This document shows positions 43,634-52,745 of a DNA stretch of 64,000 bases, piece after piece (positions within the stretch are counted from its first letter, which is position 1; every line of letters starts with the position of its first letter). This stretch comes from Phycisphaera sp. (GTDB lineage: Bacteria > Planctomycetota > Phycisphaerae > Phycisphaerales > Zrk34): contig WGMA01000002.1 in assembly GCA_016125285.1 (NCBI GenBank), forward strand, positions 62,001 to 126,000, given 5' to 3'. A program made the translations under genes and the position numbers. The notes beneath the pieces were generated by a model. It was given only the letters and a program-made list of their open reading frames with translations. It made no database searches and was not told the origin of the DNA.

Positions 43634-44703
43634 GAAGCGTGCCTCGCCGCGCTCCGGGGGTGATCGTTGTCGTGATGCCCGTTGCCACCGTGCCTGTGGC
43701 CGTTCCCGTTGCCGTTGCCACCCGCGTGCCCACGCAGGGCGGTGTCGATGCTCCAACTCGCCGCGCCGTCGCGTGCGATCGCTTTGCGATACTCCGTCGG
43801 GCTCACGCCCGTGGCCCGCTTGAACTGCGTCGAGAAGAACGCGCCCGTGCAGTAGCCGACCTCCGCGCCGATCTCCGCGACGTCGCGCGTCGGATCCCTC
43901 AGCAGTTCGCACGCCTCCTCGATCCGCAGCTGACCGATCAGCTTCAGCGGCGGCGTGCCGTACACCTTCTTGAACGTCCGCTGGAACTGGCTCGGCGACA
44001 GGTGCGCGATCGCCGCGAGGTCGTCGATCCGCAACTGCGTGCGGAAGTGCTTGCGGATGTGCGCCACGACGCTCGCCATCCGCACCACCGGCGTCGGCTT
44101 GTCACGCTTCGCGTCGTCGTACGCCCGCGCCAGGTACGTCACCAGCAGCATGAACGTGCTGCGGATCACCGTCTGCCGACCGTCCGCCGATCCGGCGAAC
44201 TCCTCACGCAGCATCTCCAGCAGCGAACGCACGTGCGCCAGCTGCGACCGGCTCAGGCACAGCCGCTGGCGGAACGTCTGCCCGGCGGCGTCCGGCGTGC
44301 GGGTCTCCAGGTCGAACAACGCGTGGAACCCCATCAACTGCTCCAGCTCACGCTGCCCGGCGAAGAACTGCTCGGGGTCGTACTGGATGTTGCACAGCGA
44401 CAGTTCCTCGACGTCGTCGAACCCGTGGCGGTGGTCGCCGTTGATCACGAACACATCGCCCTCGGCGATGGGGTAGTCCTCGAAATCGGTCCGGTGCGTC
44501 GCTCGTCCGCCGAGCACGATGACCAGCTCCGAATACTCGTGCCCGTGCATCGGGAACGGCTCGCTGTGCTCGCACTTGAGGATGTTGAACCGGAACCGCT
44601 TGTCGGGGATGTCACCGCCATAGGTGCCGGTGCAGACGTGCACGCGGCGGTTATCGCCGACGGTCTGGATCGCGGTGCCGATGGTCTGCTGGGCGGTGCT
44701 CAT
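43630..44703 (-). CDS. AraC-family transcriptional regulator with His/Gly/Asn-rich C-terminal tail
   Basis: The 357-residue regulator has an N-terminal cupin sensor (MHGHEYSELVIVLGGRATHR and INGDHRHGFDDVEELSLCNI), a linker, and two C-terminal helix-turn-helix units (IDDLAAIAHLSPSQFQRTFK, VAEIGAEVGYCTGAFFSTQF, ending RATGVSPTEYRK at about residue 314). The last 40 residues are an unusual tail rich in Gly, Asn and His (GNGNGNGHRHGGNGHHDNDH) that could bind metal. The cupin probably senses a sugar or sugar acid. The gene heads the operon with PSD1 and DUF1501 and likely regulates it from the 342-base AT-rich gap upstream. Confidence 0.9.
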   Translation of the reverse strand: MSTAQQTIGTAIQTVGDNRRVHVCTGTYGGDIPDKRFRFNILKCEHSEPFPMHGHEYSELVIVLGGRATHRTDFEDYPIAEGDVFVINGDHRHGFDDVEELSLCNIQYDPEQFFAGQRELEQLMGFHALFDLETRTPDAAGQTFRQRLCLSRSQLAHVRSLLEMLREEFAGSADGRQTVIRSTFMLLVTYLARAYDDAKRDKPTPVVRMASVVAHIRKHFRTQLRIDDLAAIAHLSPSQFQRTFKKVYGTPPLKLIGQLRIEEACELLRDPTRDVAEIGAEVGYCTGAFFSTQFKRATGVSPTEYRKAIARDGAASWSIDTALRGHAGGNGNGNGHRHGGNGHHDNDHPRSAARHAS

Positions 44704-45045
44704 GCGGTTCTCGTCGGCGGAAAAGGTGGCGTGTGAATAACGAAAGAACGTTAGGCCGCATTGCATCGTCGGACAAGTCGGATTTCGCGCATCTTGCTTG
44801 CAAGGACGTGTGCGACCGGGGCGAAACCGGTTGTCCACACCGCTGTGGATATCGATGTGGGTAACTTGTCAAAGAGTCAGTAAAGCCATATCAAATAGAT
44901 TGATGTGTTGAATGACGTGTGTTGATAATCATGTTCGGCATGACCTGCGGCTATACAATTTGGTAGGCTTGGTCCGTGCGCGGATGTTGCAAGCAATTGC
45001 AACGATGGCGATAGCAGGAATCTGAAAAGACAGTGAGGATATGCG
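44704..45045. promoter_or_regulatory. 342-base AT-rich gap with DnaA-box-like cluster and AraC promoter region
   Basis: No gene. TTGTCCACA (44831-44839), TGTGGATAT (44844-44852, reverse ATATCCACA) and TGTGGGTAA (44856-44864, reverse TTACCCACA) lie within 34 bases and each resembles a DnaA box. TGTTGATAA (44920-44928, reverse TTATCAACA) is a fourth. The DNA from 44870 to 44970 is unusually AT-rich. On the minus strand TTGACA (44866-44871) could be a -35 for araC, and TGTGTTGA is repeated in tandem near 44905 and 44919. Inverted repeat GTTGCA/TGCAAC sits near 44985-45003. Confidence 0.45.
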
Positions 45046-47484
45046 TCAGATGGATGCGTGTCTCAGCCGCAGGGCGTTGCCGATGACCGAGACCGAACTG
45101 AGGCTCATCGCCGCGGCGGCGAGCATGGGGCTGAGCATCATGCCGGTGATCGGGTAGAGCACGCCGGCGGCGATCGGCACGGCCAGGGCGTTGTAGCCGA
45201 ACGCCAGCCAGAGGTTCTGGCGGATGTTCCGCATCACCGCCCGGCTCAGCAGGCGCGCCCGGGCGACGCCGCGCAGGTCACCCTTCACGAGTGTGACGCC
45301 TGCCGACTGCATGGCGACGTCGGTCCCGCCGCCCATCGCCACGCCGACGTCCGCCGCGGCCAGCGCCGGCGCGTCGTTGATACCGTCACCCGCCATCGCG
45401 ACCTTGCGGCCGTCCGCCTGCAGGCTCTTGACCTGCTCGTGTTTCTGCTCCGGCAGCACGTCCGCTTCGACCTTGTCGATGTCGAGCTTCTTCGCGACGG
45501 TCGCGGCGGTGGTGGCGTTGTCACCGGTGACCATGACGATGTCGACCCCCGCGTCGTGCAGCATGTCGATCGCCTCGCGGGTGGTCTGCTTGATGGGATC
45601 GGTGACGCCGAGCAGGCCGGCGATCGACCCGTCGATCACCACGTACATCACGGTCTGCCCGTCACGCCGCATCTCGTCGGCGCGTTCGCCCGCATCGTTC
45701 GCGTCGATGCCGATCGCGTCAAGCAGCTTGCCGTTGCCCAGCGCCACGTCGTGTCCGTCGACCCGGCCGCGCACGCCCTTGCCGGTGATCGACTCGAACG
45801 ACTCGGCCTCGGGCGCCTCGACGTCGCGCTCGCGGGCGCCCTCGACGATCGCTTCGGCCAGCGGGTGCTCGCTGCCGCGCTCGAGGCCCGCGGCCAGACG
45901 CAGCAGTTCGTCCGCGTTGATGTCGCCGACGGTCTCGACGGTCACCAGCTTCGGTCGACCTTCCGTCAGCGTGCCCGTCTTATCGACGATCAGCGTGTCG
46001 ATGCGCTCGAGCAGCTGCAGGGCAGTGGCGTCGCGGAACAGCACGCCGGCGTGCGCGCCGCGGCCCATGCCGACCATGATCGACATCGGTGTCGCCAGCC
46101 CCAGCGCGCACGGGCACGCGATGATCAGTACGGACACCGCCGCGACCACCGCGTACGCGAGCGCCGGCTCGGGGCCGACGGCGAGCCACACGCCGAACGC
46201 GATCGCCGCCGCGCCGACGACGGCCGGCACGAAGAACGTCGCGACGCGGTCGGCCAGGTCCTGCACCGGCGCGCGGCTCCGCTGCGCCTCGGCCACGAGC
46301 CGCACGATCTGTGACAGCACCGTGTCGTCGCCCACGTGATCGGCGCGCATGACGAAGCTGCCCGATCGATTGACCGTGCCGCCGGTCACCGTGTCGTCCT
46401 TCTGCTTGGTCACCGGATTGGGCTCGCCGGTGATCATCGACTCGTCGATCGTGCTGCCGCCTTCGACGATCGTGCCGTCGACCGGCACCTTCTCGCCGGG
46501 GCGCACGCGGAGCCGGTCTCCCTCGCGAACGTCATCGAGCGAGACCTCGTCGTCGTCGCCGCCGTCGGTGAGGCGCCGCGCGGTGGGGGGCGTAAGGTCG
46601 AGCAACTCGCGTAGCGCGCCGCCGGTGCGGAGCCGTGCGCGCGCTTCGAGCATCTGCCCGAGCAGCACGAGCGTGATGATCACCGCGGCGGACTCGAAAT
46701 ACAGGGCGATGCGGCCGTCGTCGCCGCGAATCGACGCCGGAAACACGTCCGGGGCAACGAGCGCCACGACGCTGTAGACCCACGCGACGCCCGTGCCCAT
46801 GGCGATCAGCGTGAACATGTTCGGCGACACGTTGAGCACCGACCGCCACGCCCGCACGAGGAAGATCCATCCGCAGCCGAATACCACCGGCGTGCACAAC
46901 GCCAACTGGATCCAGCCCCACACCTTGTGCGACGCGATCGTCGTGAGGTCGACGCCGGGGATCATGTCGGACATCGCGATGCCGAACACCGGCGCGGCGA
47001 GCGCGAGGCTGATCCAGAACCGACGTGTCATCGCGCGGGCCTCGCTGTCGTCGACCTCGCCGCCGCCGCTGCCGCCCATCGGCTCCAGCGCCATGCCGCA
47101 CTTCGGGCAGTCGCCCGGCCCGTCCTGCACGATCTCGGGGTGCATCGGGCACGTGTATTTCGTCCCCGGCGGCGCGGGCTTTGACGGCTTGCCTGCATGG
47201 CCGTGCTTGTCGTGCCCGCCGTGGCCTTGCTTGTCGTGACAGCACGAGCCGGTGGGCTGTGTGTCTTCGCCGGACTCGGGTTTGTTGAGGTATTTCTGCG
47301 GGTTGTCGAGGAACCTGCCGCGGCAGCCGTTGCAGCAGAAGTAGTACGTCTGGCCGTCGTGCTCGGCGGAGGACGTGCCGTCCTTGATCTGCACGGTCAT
47401 GCCGCAGACCGGATCGACGGCGGTTGCGCCGCCGTCGTGCTGTTCGCACGCGGCGTGGTCTGCGTTGTATTGGTGATGATCCAT
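45046..47484 (-). CDS. copA: Copper-translocating P1B-type ATPase with YHS and heavy-metal-binding domains
   Basis: The 812-residue protein exports copper at the cost of ATP. The N-terminus has a YHS domain ([33 protein letters not shown]) and a heavy-metal-binding segment ([20 protein letters not shown]) separated by a His/Lys-rich linker. The ATPase core has TGE ([10 protein letters not shown]), ion-binding CPC at residues 457-459, phosphorylation D501 in [10 protein letters not shown], the HP motif in SEHPLAEAI and [11 protein letters not shown]-terminal [19 protein letters not shown] and [15 protein letters not shown] indicate Cu+ selectivity. It has no classic N-terminal HMA domain. The start has a weak GGA site. 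Confidence 0.93.
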   Translation of the reverse strand: MDHHQYNADHAACEQHDGGATAVDPVCGMTVQIKDGTSSAEHDGQTYYFCCNGCRGRFLDNPQKYLNKPESGEDTQPTGSCCHDKQGHGGHDKHGHAGKPSKPAPPGTKYTCPMHPEIVQDGPGDCPKCGMALEPMGGSGGGEVDDSEARAMTRRFWISLALAAPVFGIAMSDMIPGVDLTTIASHKVWGWIQLALCTPVVFGCGWIFLVRAWRSVLNVSPNMFTLIAMGTGVAWVYSVVALVAPDVFPASIRGDDGRIALYFESAAVIITLVLLGQMLEARARLRTGGALRELLDLTPPTARRLTDGGDDDEVSLDDVREGDRLRVRPGEKVPVDGTIVEGGSTIDESMITGEPNPVTKQKDDTVTGGTVNRSGSFVMRADHVGDDTVLSQIVRLVAEAQRSRAPVQDLADRVATFFVPAVVGAAAIAFGVWLAVGPEPALAYAVVAAVSVLIIACPCALGLATPMSIMVGMGRGAHAGVLFRDATALQLLERIDTLIVDKTGTLTEGRPKLVTVETVGDINADELLRLAAGLERGSEHPLAEAIVEGARERDVEAPEAESFESITGKGVRGRVDGHDVALGNGKLLDAIGIDANDAGERADEMRRDGQTVMYVVIDGSIAGLLGVTDPIKQTTREAIDMLHDAGVDIVMVTGDNATTAATVAKKLDIDKVEADVLPEQKHEQVKSLQADGRKVAMAGDGINDAPALAAADVGVAMGGGTDVAMQSAGVTLVKGDLRGVARARLLSRAVMRNIRQNLWLAFGYNALAVPIAAGVLYPITGMMLSPMLAAAAMSLSSVSVIGNALRLRHASI

Positions 47485-47552
47485 GTCAGTTCCATCCTAT
47501 GCGATGCGTGTCGACCGACGGACGTTGCACGGTAGGGGCGCTGCCGATCGGT

Positions 47553-48983
47553 TCACACCAACGGGCTGACGAGGCGGGCGAACGATTCGGCGATGCGGCG
47601 GCTCAGCGGGCGCTGGCTCCATTCCTCGGCGGTCAGCTGCGTGGACTGTTCGATGTACTGCTCCTGCTGGCGTCGGATCGCGGCGGTGATCGCCGGGCCG
47701 TACAGCAGCATGCTCAGCTCGAAGTTGAGGTAGAACGATCGGATGTCGAAGTTGCCGGAGCCGAGCATGCTGAAGGATTCGTCGACGCTGATGATCTTCG
47801 CGTGCAGCAGGCCGTCGCGGTGGAGGTAGACGTTGACGCCGGCGCTGAGCATGTCGTCGTAGTAGGCGCGTCCGACGGTGCCGGCGATACGCTGGTCGGA
47901 TCGGCGGGGCACGATCAGGTCGACACGCACGCCGCGGAGCACCGCGACCTGCAGCGCGACGAGCAGGGATTCGTCTGGCGCGACGTACGGCGAGGTGATG
48001 ATCACGCGGTCGGTCGCGTTGTGCAGCGCCGCGACGATCAGGCGTTGGTACGAGGTCTGCGAGTAGCTCGGCCCGCTCGGCAGGCACTGCACGGGTGTCC
48101 GGCCCGTCGCGGTCGCGTCGACGAATACCTGGGCCGGGTCGAGCGGCTTGCCGGTCTCGTAGTACCAGTCCTCGACGAACACCATCTGCACGTCGGGGAC
48201 GATCGGGCCGGTCATGCGCAGCGTCGCGTCGTGCCACACCAGGTCGCGCGAGCCGTAGGTGGGGTCGACGATGTTCTGCGAGCCGGTGTAGGCGATGCGG
48301 CCGTCGATGACGACGAGCTTGCGGTGGTTGCGGAGGTCGATGCGTGCGAGCTTCCGGCGGAACGGGTGCACGGGCAGGGCGGCGACGACGTCGACGCCCT
48401 CGCTGCGCAGCTGCTGGAACAGCGAGGGGAACGTGTGCCAGGAGCCGACGGCGTCGGCGATCACGCGGCAGGCGACGCCGCGCTGAACCGCGCGGATCAG
48501 CGCCGCGCCGACCGCCTCGCCCGTGCGGTCGTTCTCGAAGATGTACATCAGGATGTGGACGTGGCGCTCGGCGGCGTCGATGTCGGCGATCATCGCGTCG
48601 ATCACGTTCTGCGTGTCGGTCAGCAGCGTCACGTCGTTGCCGCCGTGGACGTGCATCTCGCCGAGCTGTTCGGCGAGCCGGACGACGCCGAGCTGCGCGG
48701 TATCGAGTTCGGGCGGTGTGTCGTTGCTCGCGGCGTCGCGGCTCTGGTGCGCCTCGCGGAGGTCCTCGAGTGCCTGGATGTGGCGCTGCACGCGGCGGCG
48801 CGGCAGGCCGTGTCGCCCGACGAGCATGAACAGGGCGAGTCCGACGAACGGCTCGAAGTAGATCACCAGCAGCCACGCCATCGCCGTCGTCGGGCTGCGC
48901 CGCCGCATGACCACCGGCAGCATCACCAGGCGGATGATCCATTCGCTGGCGATGAACAGCAGCGTCAGGTTCAGGTGCGTCAT
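47553..48983 (-). CDS. cls: Cardiolipin synthase (phospholipase D superfamily)
   Basis: The 476-residue membrane enzyme joins two phosphatidylglycerol molecules into cardiolipin. It has two N-terminal membrane helices (residues 5-27 and 34-55) and the two HKD motifs, NHRKLVVIDGRIAYTGSQN (about residues 216-234) and LHAKIISVDESFSMLGSGNF (about 396-415). The length matches bacterial ClsA. It lies between the queuosine-precursor transporter (18 bases upstream) and copA (68 bases downstream) on one strand and is probably co-transcribed with the former. Confidence 0.93.
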   Translation of the reverse strand: MTHLNLTLLFIASEWIIRLVMLPVVMRRRSPTTAMAWLLVIYFEPFVGLALFMLVGRHGLPRRRVQRHIQALEDLREAHQSRDAASNDTPPELDTAQLGVVRLAEQLGEMHVHGGNDVTLLTDTQNVIDAMIADIDAAERHVHILMYIFENDRTGEAVGAALIRAVQRGVACRVIADAVGSWHTFPSLFQQLRSEGVDVVAALPVHPFRRKLARIDLRNHRKLVVIDGRIAYTGSQNIVDPTYGSRDLVWHDATLRMTGPIVPDVQMVFVEDWYYETGKPLDPAQVFVDATATGRTPVQCLPSGPSYSQTSYQRLIVAALHNATDRVIITSPYVAPDESLLVALQVAVLRGVRVDLIVPRRSDQRIAGTVGRAYYDDMLSAGVNVYLHRDGLLHAKIISVDESFSMLGSGNFDIRSFYLNFELSMLLYGPAITAAIRRQQEQYIEQSTQLTAEEWSQRPLSRRIAESFARLVSPLV

Positions 48984-49001
48984 GAGACATTCCGTCGGAG
49001 G

Positions 49002-49847
49002 TCAGTCGGCGTGGGTGGCTTCCTCGGCGTCGATGTCGTGCTCGGCGTGGGGATCGATCTGGAGGTACTTCGATAGCCAGTGCACGCCGATGTAGAACGG
49101 GATCGTGTCGAGGGCGGCAATGACGAACTTGAAGGCGTAGCCGGTGCTGATGAACACCAGCAGCTGCACCCACACCGGCACGTCGTCGCGCAGCGGCAGG
49201 GCGTGGGCGTAGAAGTGCGTGATGAGGATGACCGCGACGGTGTCGACCATCTGGCTGACCATCGTCGAGCCGTTGTTGCGCAGCCAGAGGTGCTTGCCCT
49301 TGGTCAGGTTCTTCCAGAAGTGGAAGAGGAACACGTCGCAGAACTGCGCGGCCATGTAGGCGCACATCGACGCCATGACGGCGCCGAACGTCAGGGCGCG
49401 GATCTGGTAGAAGGTCCAGCCGGTCTCGAGGAACGCGTGCTTGGTCGCGTCGTAGGCCGGCTGCGGCGGGAAGCCGGTCGCCGGGTCGTTGGGCATGAAG
49501 CCCGGCAGCGCGCCGCCGAGCCAGAGGATGAACACCACCCACACGTTGAGCACCAGGCCGACCCACACGACGTAGTTCGCCCGCCGTCGGCCGTAGAACT
49601 CGCTGATGAAGTCCGTGCAGAGGAAGGTCAGCGGGTACGGCAGCACGCCCACCGCCACCGCCAGCGCGATCTCCCACGTCGTGCCGGGCGACGGGTGGAC
49701 CGTGAACGACGTGAACTTGATGAACCGGCTGATGCCCAGGATGTTGAGCATCGTCATCGTGCCGAGGAACAGTCCGGCCAGCAGGATGAACACGCGCTCG
49801 CGTCGCTCGTGCAGCTCGGCGTTGACGTAGGCGTAGGGTAGAGTCAT
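49002..49847 (-). CDS. yhhQ: Queuosine-precursor (preQ0/preQ1) transporter, VUT/YhhQ family
   Basis: The 281-residue product has six or more membrane helices (FILLAGLFLGTMTMLNIL, WEIALAVAVGVLPYPLTFL). The YhhQ family signature is FLCTDFISEFYGRRRANYVV, followed by AQFCDVFLFHFWKNLTKGKH, LRNNGSTMVSQMVDTVAVI and IPFYIGVHWL. It imports 7-deazaguanine precursors for queuosine in tRNA. No preQ1 riboswitch was recognised in its short leader. ATG 49847 is the only reasonable start. Confidence 0.9.
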   Translation of the reverse strand: MTLPYAYVNAELHERRERVFILLAGLFLGTMTMLNILGISRFIKFTSFTVHPSPGTTWEIALAVAVGVLPYPLTFLCTDFISEFYGRRRANYVVWVGLVLNVWVVFILWLGGALPGFMPNDPATGFPPQPAYDATKHAFLETGWTFYQIRALTFGAVMASMCAYMAAQFCDVFLFHFWKNLTKGKHLWLRNNGSTMVSQMVDTVAVILITHFYAHALPLRDDVPVWVQLLVFISTGYAFKFVIAALDTIPFYIGVHWLSKYLQIDPHAEHDIDAEEATHAD

Positions 49848-49853
49848 GCGGAG

Positions 49854-49922
49854 AGTTTCAAGTCTCGGGTTTCAGGTTTCAAGTCGCCTCGCCGTGAGAC
49901 GTGAAACTTGAGACTTGAAACT
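49854..49922. repeat. Inverted repeat with internal TTTCAAG-type repeats
   Basis: Arms AGTTTCAAGTCTC (49854-49866) and GAGACTTGAAACT (49910-49922) are perfect complements over 13 bases. The 43 bases between contain further TTTCAAGTC and GTGAAACTTG fragments of the same motif. The element fills the space between the transporter start and tRNA-Leu and is AT-richer than its surroundings. Confidence 0.7.
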
Positions 49923-49931
49923 GCAGGGAAA

Positions 49932-50015
49932 TGCGGGCGAGAGGACTTGAACCTCCACGGGTGTTACCCCACCAGAACCTAAATCTGGCGCGTCTGCCAA
50001 TTTCGCCACGCCCGC
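49932..50015 (-). tRNA. tRNA-Leu (anticodon TAG)
   Basis: An 84-nt type II tRNA with acceptor GCGGGCG/CGCCCGC, anticodon TAG in loop TTTAGGT, a long variable arm (TGGGGTAACACCCG-like) and T-arm GGTTCAAGTCC. Discriminator A, no encoded CCA. It reads CUA and probably other CUN codons. Confidence 0.93.
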
Positions 50016-50055
50016 GAGTTGGCGTCCGGTACATCTTACGGAGCGCCGGTGCAAA

Positions 50056-50083
50056 GAAAAACCGCCGGCCTGTCGACCGGCGG
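50056..50083 (-). terminator. Terminator between tRNA-Lys and tRNA-Leu
   Basis: A 7-bp GC-only stem (CCGCCGG at 50062-50068, CCGGCGG at 50077-50083) with an eight-base loop is followed on the minus strand by TTTTTC. It would end the tRNA-Lys transcript and implies that tRNA-Leu has its own promoter. Confidence 0.78.
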
Positions 50084-50092
50084 CTTCGTATG

Positions 50093-50165
50093 TGCCCCCC
50101 CTAGGACTCGAACCTAGAACCTAGCGGTTAAGAGCCGCTTGCTCTACCAATTGAGCTAGGGAGGC
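50093..50165 (-). tRNA. tRNA-Lys (anticodon CTT)
   Basis: A 73-nt cloverleaf with acceptor GCCTCCC/GGGGGGC (one G-U pair), D-arm GCTCAATTGGTAGAGC, anticodon CTT in loop CTCTTAA and T-arm CTAGGTTCGAGTCCTAG. Discriminator A. It reads AAG lysine codons. Confidence 0.95.
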
Positions 50166-50232
50166 AAGGACGGGGAATTGTATTCGGATCGCGCACGGGG
50201 TCAAGGGCCGGGTGTCCGTAAATGACAGCGTG

Positions 50233-51705
50233 TCACTCGCCGGACCCGGCCGCGGCCTTCGCCATCGCGTCGCGGATCGCCGGTTCTGCGGCGCGCGGAT
50301 CGCCCGTGCGCTGGCCGTACGCGATCAGTTTCTGCGTCAGCGTGCGGACGACATCGGCGTACGCCGGGTCGGCGAACACGTTGTTCAGCTCGTCGGGGTC
50401 CTTTTCCATGTCAGCCAGCCACGGCTTGTCCTTCAGGTCGTAGACGAGCTTGTAGCGGTCGGTCAGGACGCACAGCCAGGTCGTGCCGCTGGTGCCGCGC
50501 ATGAACGTCACGTCGTCCCACTGGTCGGCGGGGGTCTTGCCGGTGAACAGGCCGGACGCGTCGCGGCCGTCGATCTGCAGCCCCGTCAACGCGTCGGCGT
50601 GTCCCATCAGCGTCAGCGTCGTCGGCATGAAATCGCAGCTGGACAGCGCCTGGTTGATGACGGTGCCGGGCTTGACGACGCCGGGCGCGTACATGAGGAA
50701 CGCCACGCGTGCCGAGCCCTCGTAGGGCACGCCCTTGTTGAGCCGGCAGTGCTCGCCGCAGAGGTCGCCGTGGTCGGAGGTGAACACGACGATGGTGTGA
50801 TCGATCAGGCCGTCGCGGCGGAGGGTGTCGAGGATGCGGCCGACGTTGTCGTCGACGCACTTCACCATGCCGTAGTACTCGGGCATGATCTTGCGGAGCG
50901 ACGCCGCGGACACGCCTTGTTCCTTCGGCGCCCACTTCATGTAGCTGGACGCCGGCTTGTTGAGTGTCGAGGGGATCGGCACCGCCACGTCCTTGTACAT
51001 CGTGTCGTAAGGTGCGCGCACGGAGTTGGGGCCGTGCGGATCGGGGAACGAGACCATGTAGCAGAACGGCTTGTCCTTGTGCGTGTCGATGAAGTCGATG
51101 GCCTTGTCGGCGAGCCAGTCGGTGCTGAAGGACTTGTCGTCTGCGCCGTCGACGGCGTAGGTGGGCTTGCCCTTCGCGTCGGTCGCGCCGACGGCGGGGC
51201 CGTCCGGCGTGTCGGCGAACTTCTTCCAGTGCCCACGGTTGAACATGAAGCGGTTGTCTTCGAAGCCGAACTTACGCGGCGGGGCCCACTGCGGCTTGCC
51301 GGGGCCTTCGAGGTGCCACTTGCCGGCGTACCCCGTGGCGTAGCCCTTGCGCTTCAACGCCTCGGCGAACGTCACCACGTCGTCGCGCATCGGGATGTCG
51401 TTGGTGACCACGTCGGTGTTCTGCGGAAATCGGCCGGACACGAACGACGAGCGCGACGGCGAGCAGACCGGCGTGGTGCCGTAGAAACTCGTGCAGCGGG
51501 CGCCCTGTTCGGCGAGCCAGTCGATGTGCGGGGTTTGAACGATTTGGCCGCCGTAGCAGCCCAGCGTCTTGGGGTGGTGCTCGTCGGTATAAAGGATGAG
51601 CAGGTTCAGCGGCCTTTCGGCGGCGCGGGCGACCGCGGCGCAGGCGGTGAGCAGGGCGGCGCAGCAGACAAGCAGCGTGACGGGGCGGGGGTTGCTGGCA
51701 AACAT
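50233..51705 (-). CDS. Sulfatase, second copy type
   Basis: The 490-residue product has a signal peptide (VTLLVCCAALLTACAAVARA), metal-binding YTDEHHPKTLGCYGG, and active-site CSPSRSSFVSGR with C81 as the predicted formylglycine. GYAGKWHLEGPGKPQ, FPDPHGPNSVRAPYDT, FTSDHGDLCGEHCRLNKG and a C-terminal YKLVYDLKDKPWLADMEKD complete the family pattern. It differs clearly from the sulfatase at 32 kb (DEHH instead of DDQG and a longer insert), so the two probably cleave different sulfated substrates. ATG 51705 directly precedes the signal peptide and has GGAG upstream. The stop lies 67 bases from the tRNA-Lys gene. Confidence 0.92.
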   Translation of the reverse strand: MFASNPRPVTLLVCCAALLTACAAVARAAERPLNLLILYTDEHHPKTLGCYGGQIVQTPHIDWLAEQGARCTSFYGTTPVCSPSRSSFVSGRFPQNTDVVTNDIPMRDDVVTFAEALKRKGYATGYAGKWHLEGPGKPQWAPPRKFGFEDNRFMFNRGHWKKFADTPDGPAVGATDAKGKPTYAVDGADDKSFSTDWLADKAIDFIDTHKDKPFCYMVSFPDPHGPNSVRAPYDTMYKDVAVPIPSTLNKPASSYMKWAPKEQGVSAASLRKIMPEYYGMVKCVDDNVGRILDTLRRDGLIDHTIVVFTSDHGDLCGEHCRLNKGVPYEGSARVAFLMYAPGVVKPGTVINQALSSCDFMPTTLTLMGHADALTGLQIDGRDASGLFTGKTPADQWDDVTFMRGTSGTTWLCVLTDRYKLVYDLKDKPWLADMEKDPDELNNVFADPAYADVVRTLTQKLIAYGQRTGDPRAAEPAIRDAMAKAAAGSGE

Positions 51706-51911
51706 GCGGAGGGTCTCCGTGGTTGGGCGGCTGTGCTCAAACCGCGGCTGTCTAGACGGTAAGATTAACGTCGGGGGTGTAGGCGTATTGCAGTTTCTGG
51801 TATGTCGACGCATTGCCACATTCGCACGGCGCGATCGCGCAATTTGCCGTTTACGCGAAACCGCCCGCCCGTATCATTCGTATAACACGTTGCCACAAGG
51901 AGGCACACACG

Positions 51912-52628
51912 ATGGAAAACGGAATGGACCTGCTGTTCAGCCTGTGCATCGGCGTCGGACTGGCCGCGGCCTGCGGGTTCCGCGTGTTCGTCCCGCTGCT
52001 GGTCATGGCCACCGCGGCGAATACCGGACACCTCGAACTCAGCGAGTCGTTCCAGTGGATCGGTTCGCCGGGGGCGATCGCGGCGTTCGGCGCCGCCACC
52101 GTGCTGGAGATCGGCGGTTACTACGTGCCCTGGATCGACCACCTGCTCGACACGATCGCGACCCCCGCGGCCGTGATCGCCGGCACGCTGGCGACCGGCG
52201 CGATGGTCCACGACATGGACCCGCTGCTGAAGTGGGCCGTGGCGATCATCGCCGGCGGCGGCGTGGCGGGCACCGTGCAGGCCGGTTCGGTCGTCGTGCG
52301 TGGCGCATCCACGATGTTCACCGGCGGACTCGGCAACCCGGTCGTGTCCACCGTCGAGGCGGGCGGCTCGATCCTTCTGGCGATCATGGCTGTCGTCGTG
52401 CCCGTGCTCGCCGTCGCGGTGCTGTTCACGGTGATGATCTTCGGTGTGCGGAAGATTAATCAGATCCGCCGACGTCGCGCCGCCGCGGCGGCCGCTACGG
52501 TCGAGGCCGACGCCGCCCGGTCGACGCTCAACGCGTCCGCCACGGACGAACCGGGAAACGCTGACGCCCGACACGTCGCGGGCCCGGTGCGCATCCTCGA
52601 CGTGAAGGTCAATCGCGTCGGCGCGTGA
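51912..52628 (+). CDS. DUF4126-family membrane protein
   Basis: The 238-residue product has four or five hydrophobic segments (LLFSLCIGVGLAAACGFRVF, ATPAAVIAGTLATGAMV, LLAIMAVVVPVLAVAVLFTV) and the pattern FVPLLVMATAANTGHLELSE followed by WIGSPGAIAAFGAATVLEIG, typical of DUF4126. The C-terminal 60 residues are basic, then acidic and probably disordered. The family has no assigned function. An ideal AAGGAGG ribosome site lies eight bases before ATG 51912. The gene is divergent from the sulfatase; its promoter is likely the AT-rich TATCATTCGTATAAC stretch near 51875. Confidence 0.82.
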   Translation: MENGMDLLFSLCIGVGLAAACGFRVFVPLLVMATAANTGHLELSESFQWIGSPGAIAAFGAATVLEIGGYYVPWIDHLLDTIATPAAVIAGTLATGAMVHDMDPLLKWAVAIIAGGGVAGTVQAGSVVVRGASTMFTGGLGNPVVSTVEAGGSILLAIMAVVVPVLAVAVLFTVMIFGVRKINQIRRRRAAAAAATVEADAARSTLNASATDEPGNADARHVAGPVRILDVKVNRVGA

Positions 52629-52745
52629 CCCGATCGAACAGCTGAACCACCGCGGGCCTGTCCCGCGGGGCTGGCCGTGCGACATTCACAAGATCGTCGC
52701 CACCCTCAACGCACGGTCCGCCTCGCCGGGTAGGCCGTTGCGCGT

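Noticed and set aside
39470-43663. 1397-residue plus-strand frame opposite DUF1501 and PSD1
   Set aside because: Dominated by Arg, Val, His and Asp with no motifs; it is the antisense shadow of two well-supported genes.
44704-45045. Proven chromosomal origin
   Set aside because: DnaA-box-like motifs are present, but there is no gene-strand switch, no dnaA or dnaN nearby, and skew cannot be computed here; kept only as a finding.
49848-49931. preQ1 riboswitch before the queuosine-precursor transporter
   Set aside because: The leader is only a few dozen bases and filled by a TTTCAAG inverted repeat; no preQ1-type pseudoknot elements were seen.
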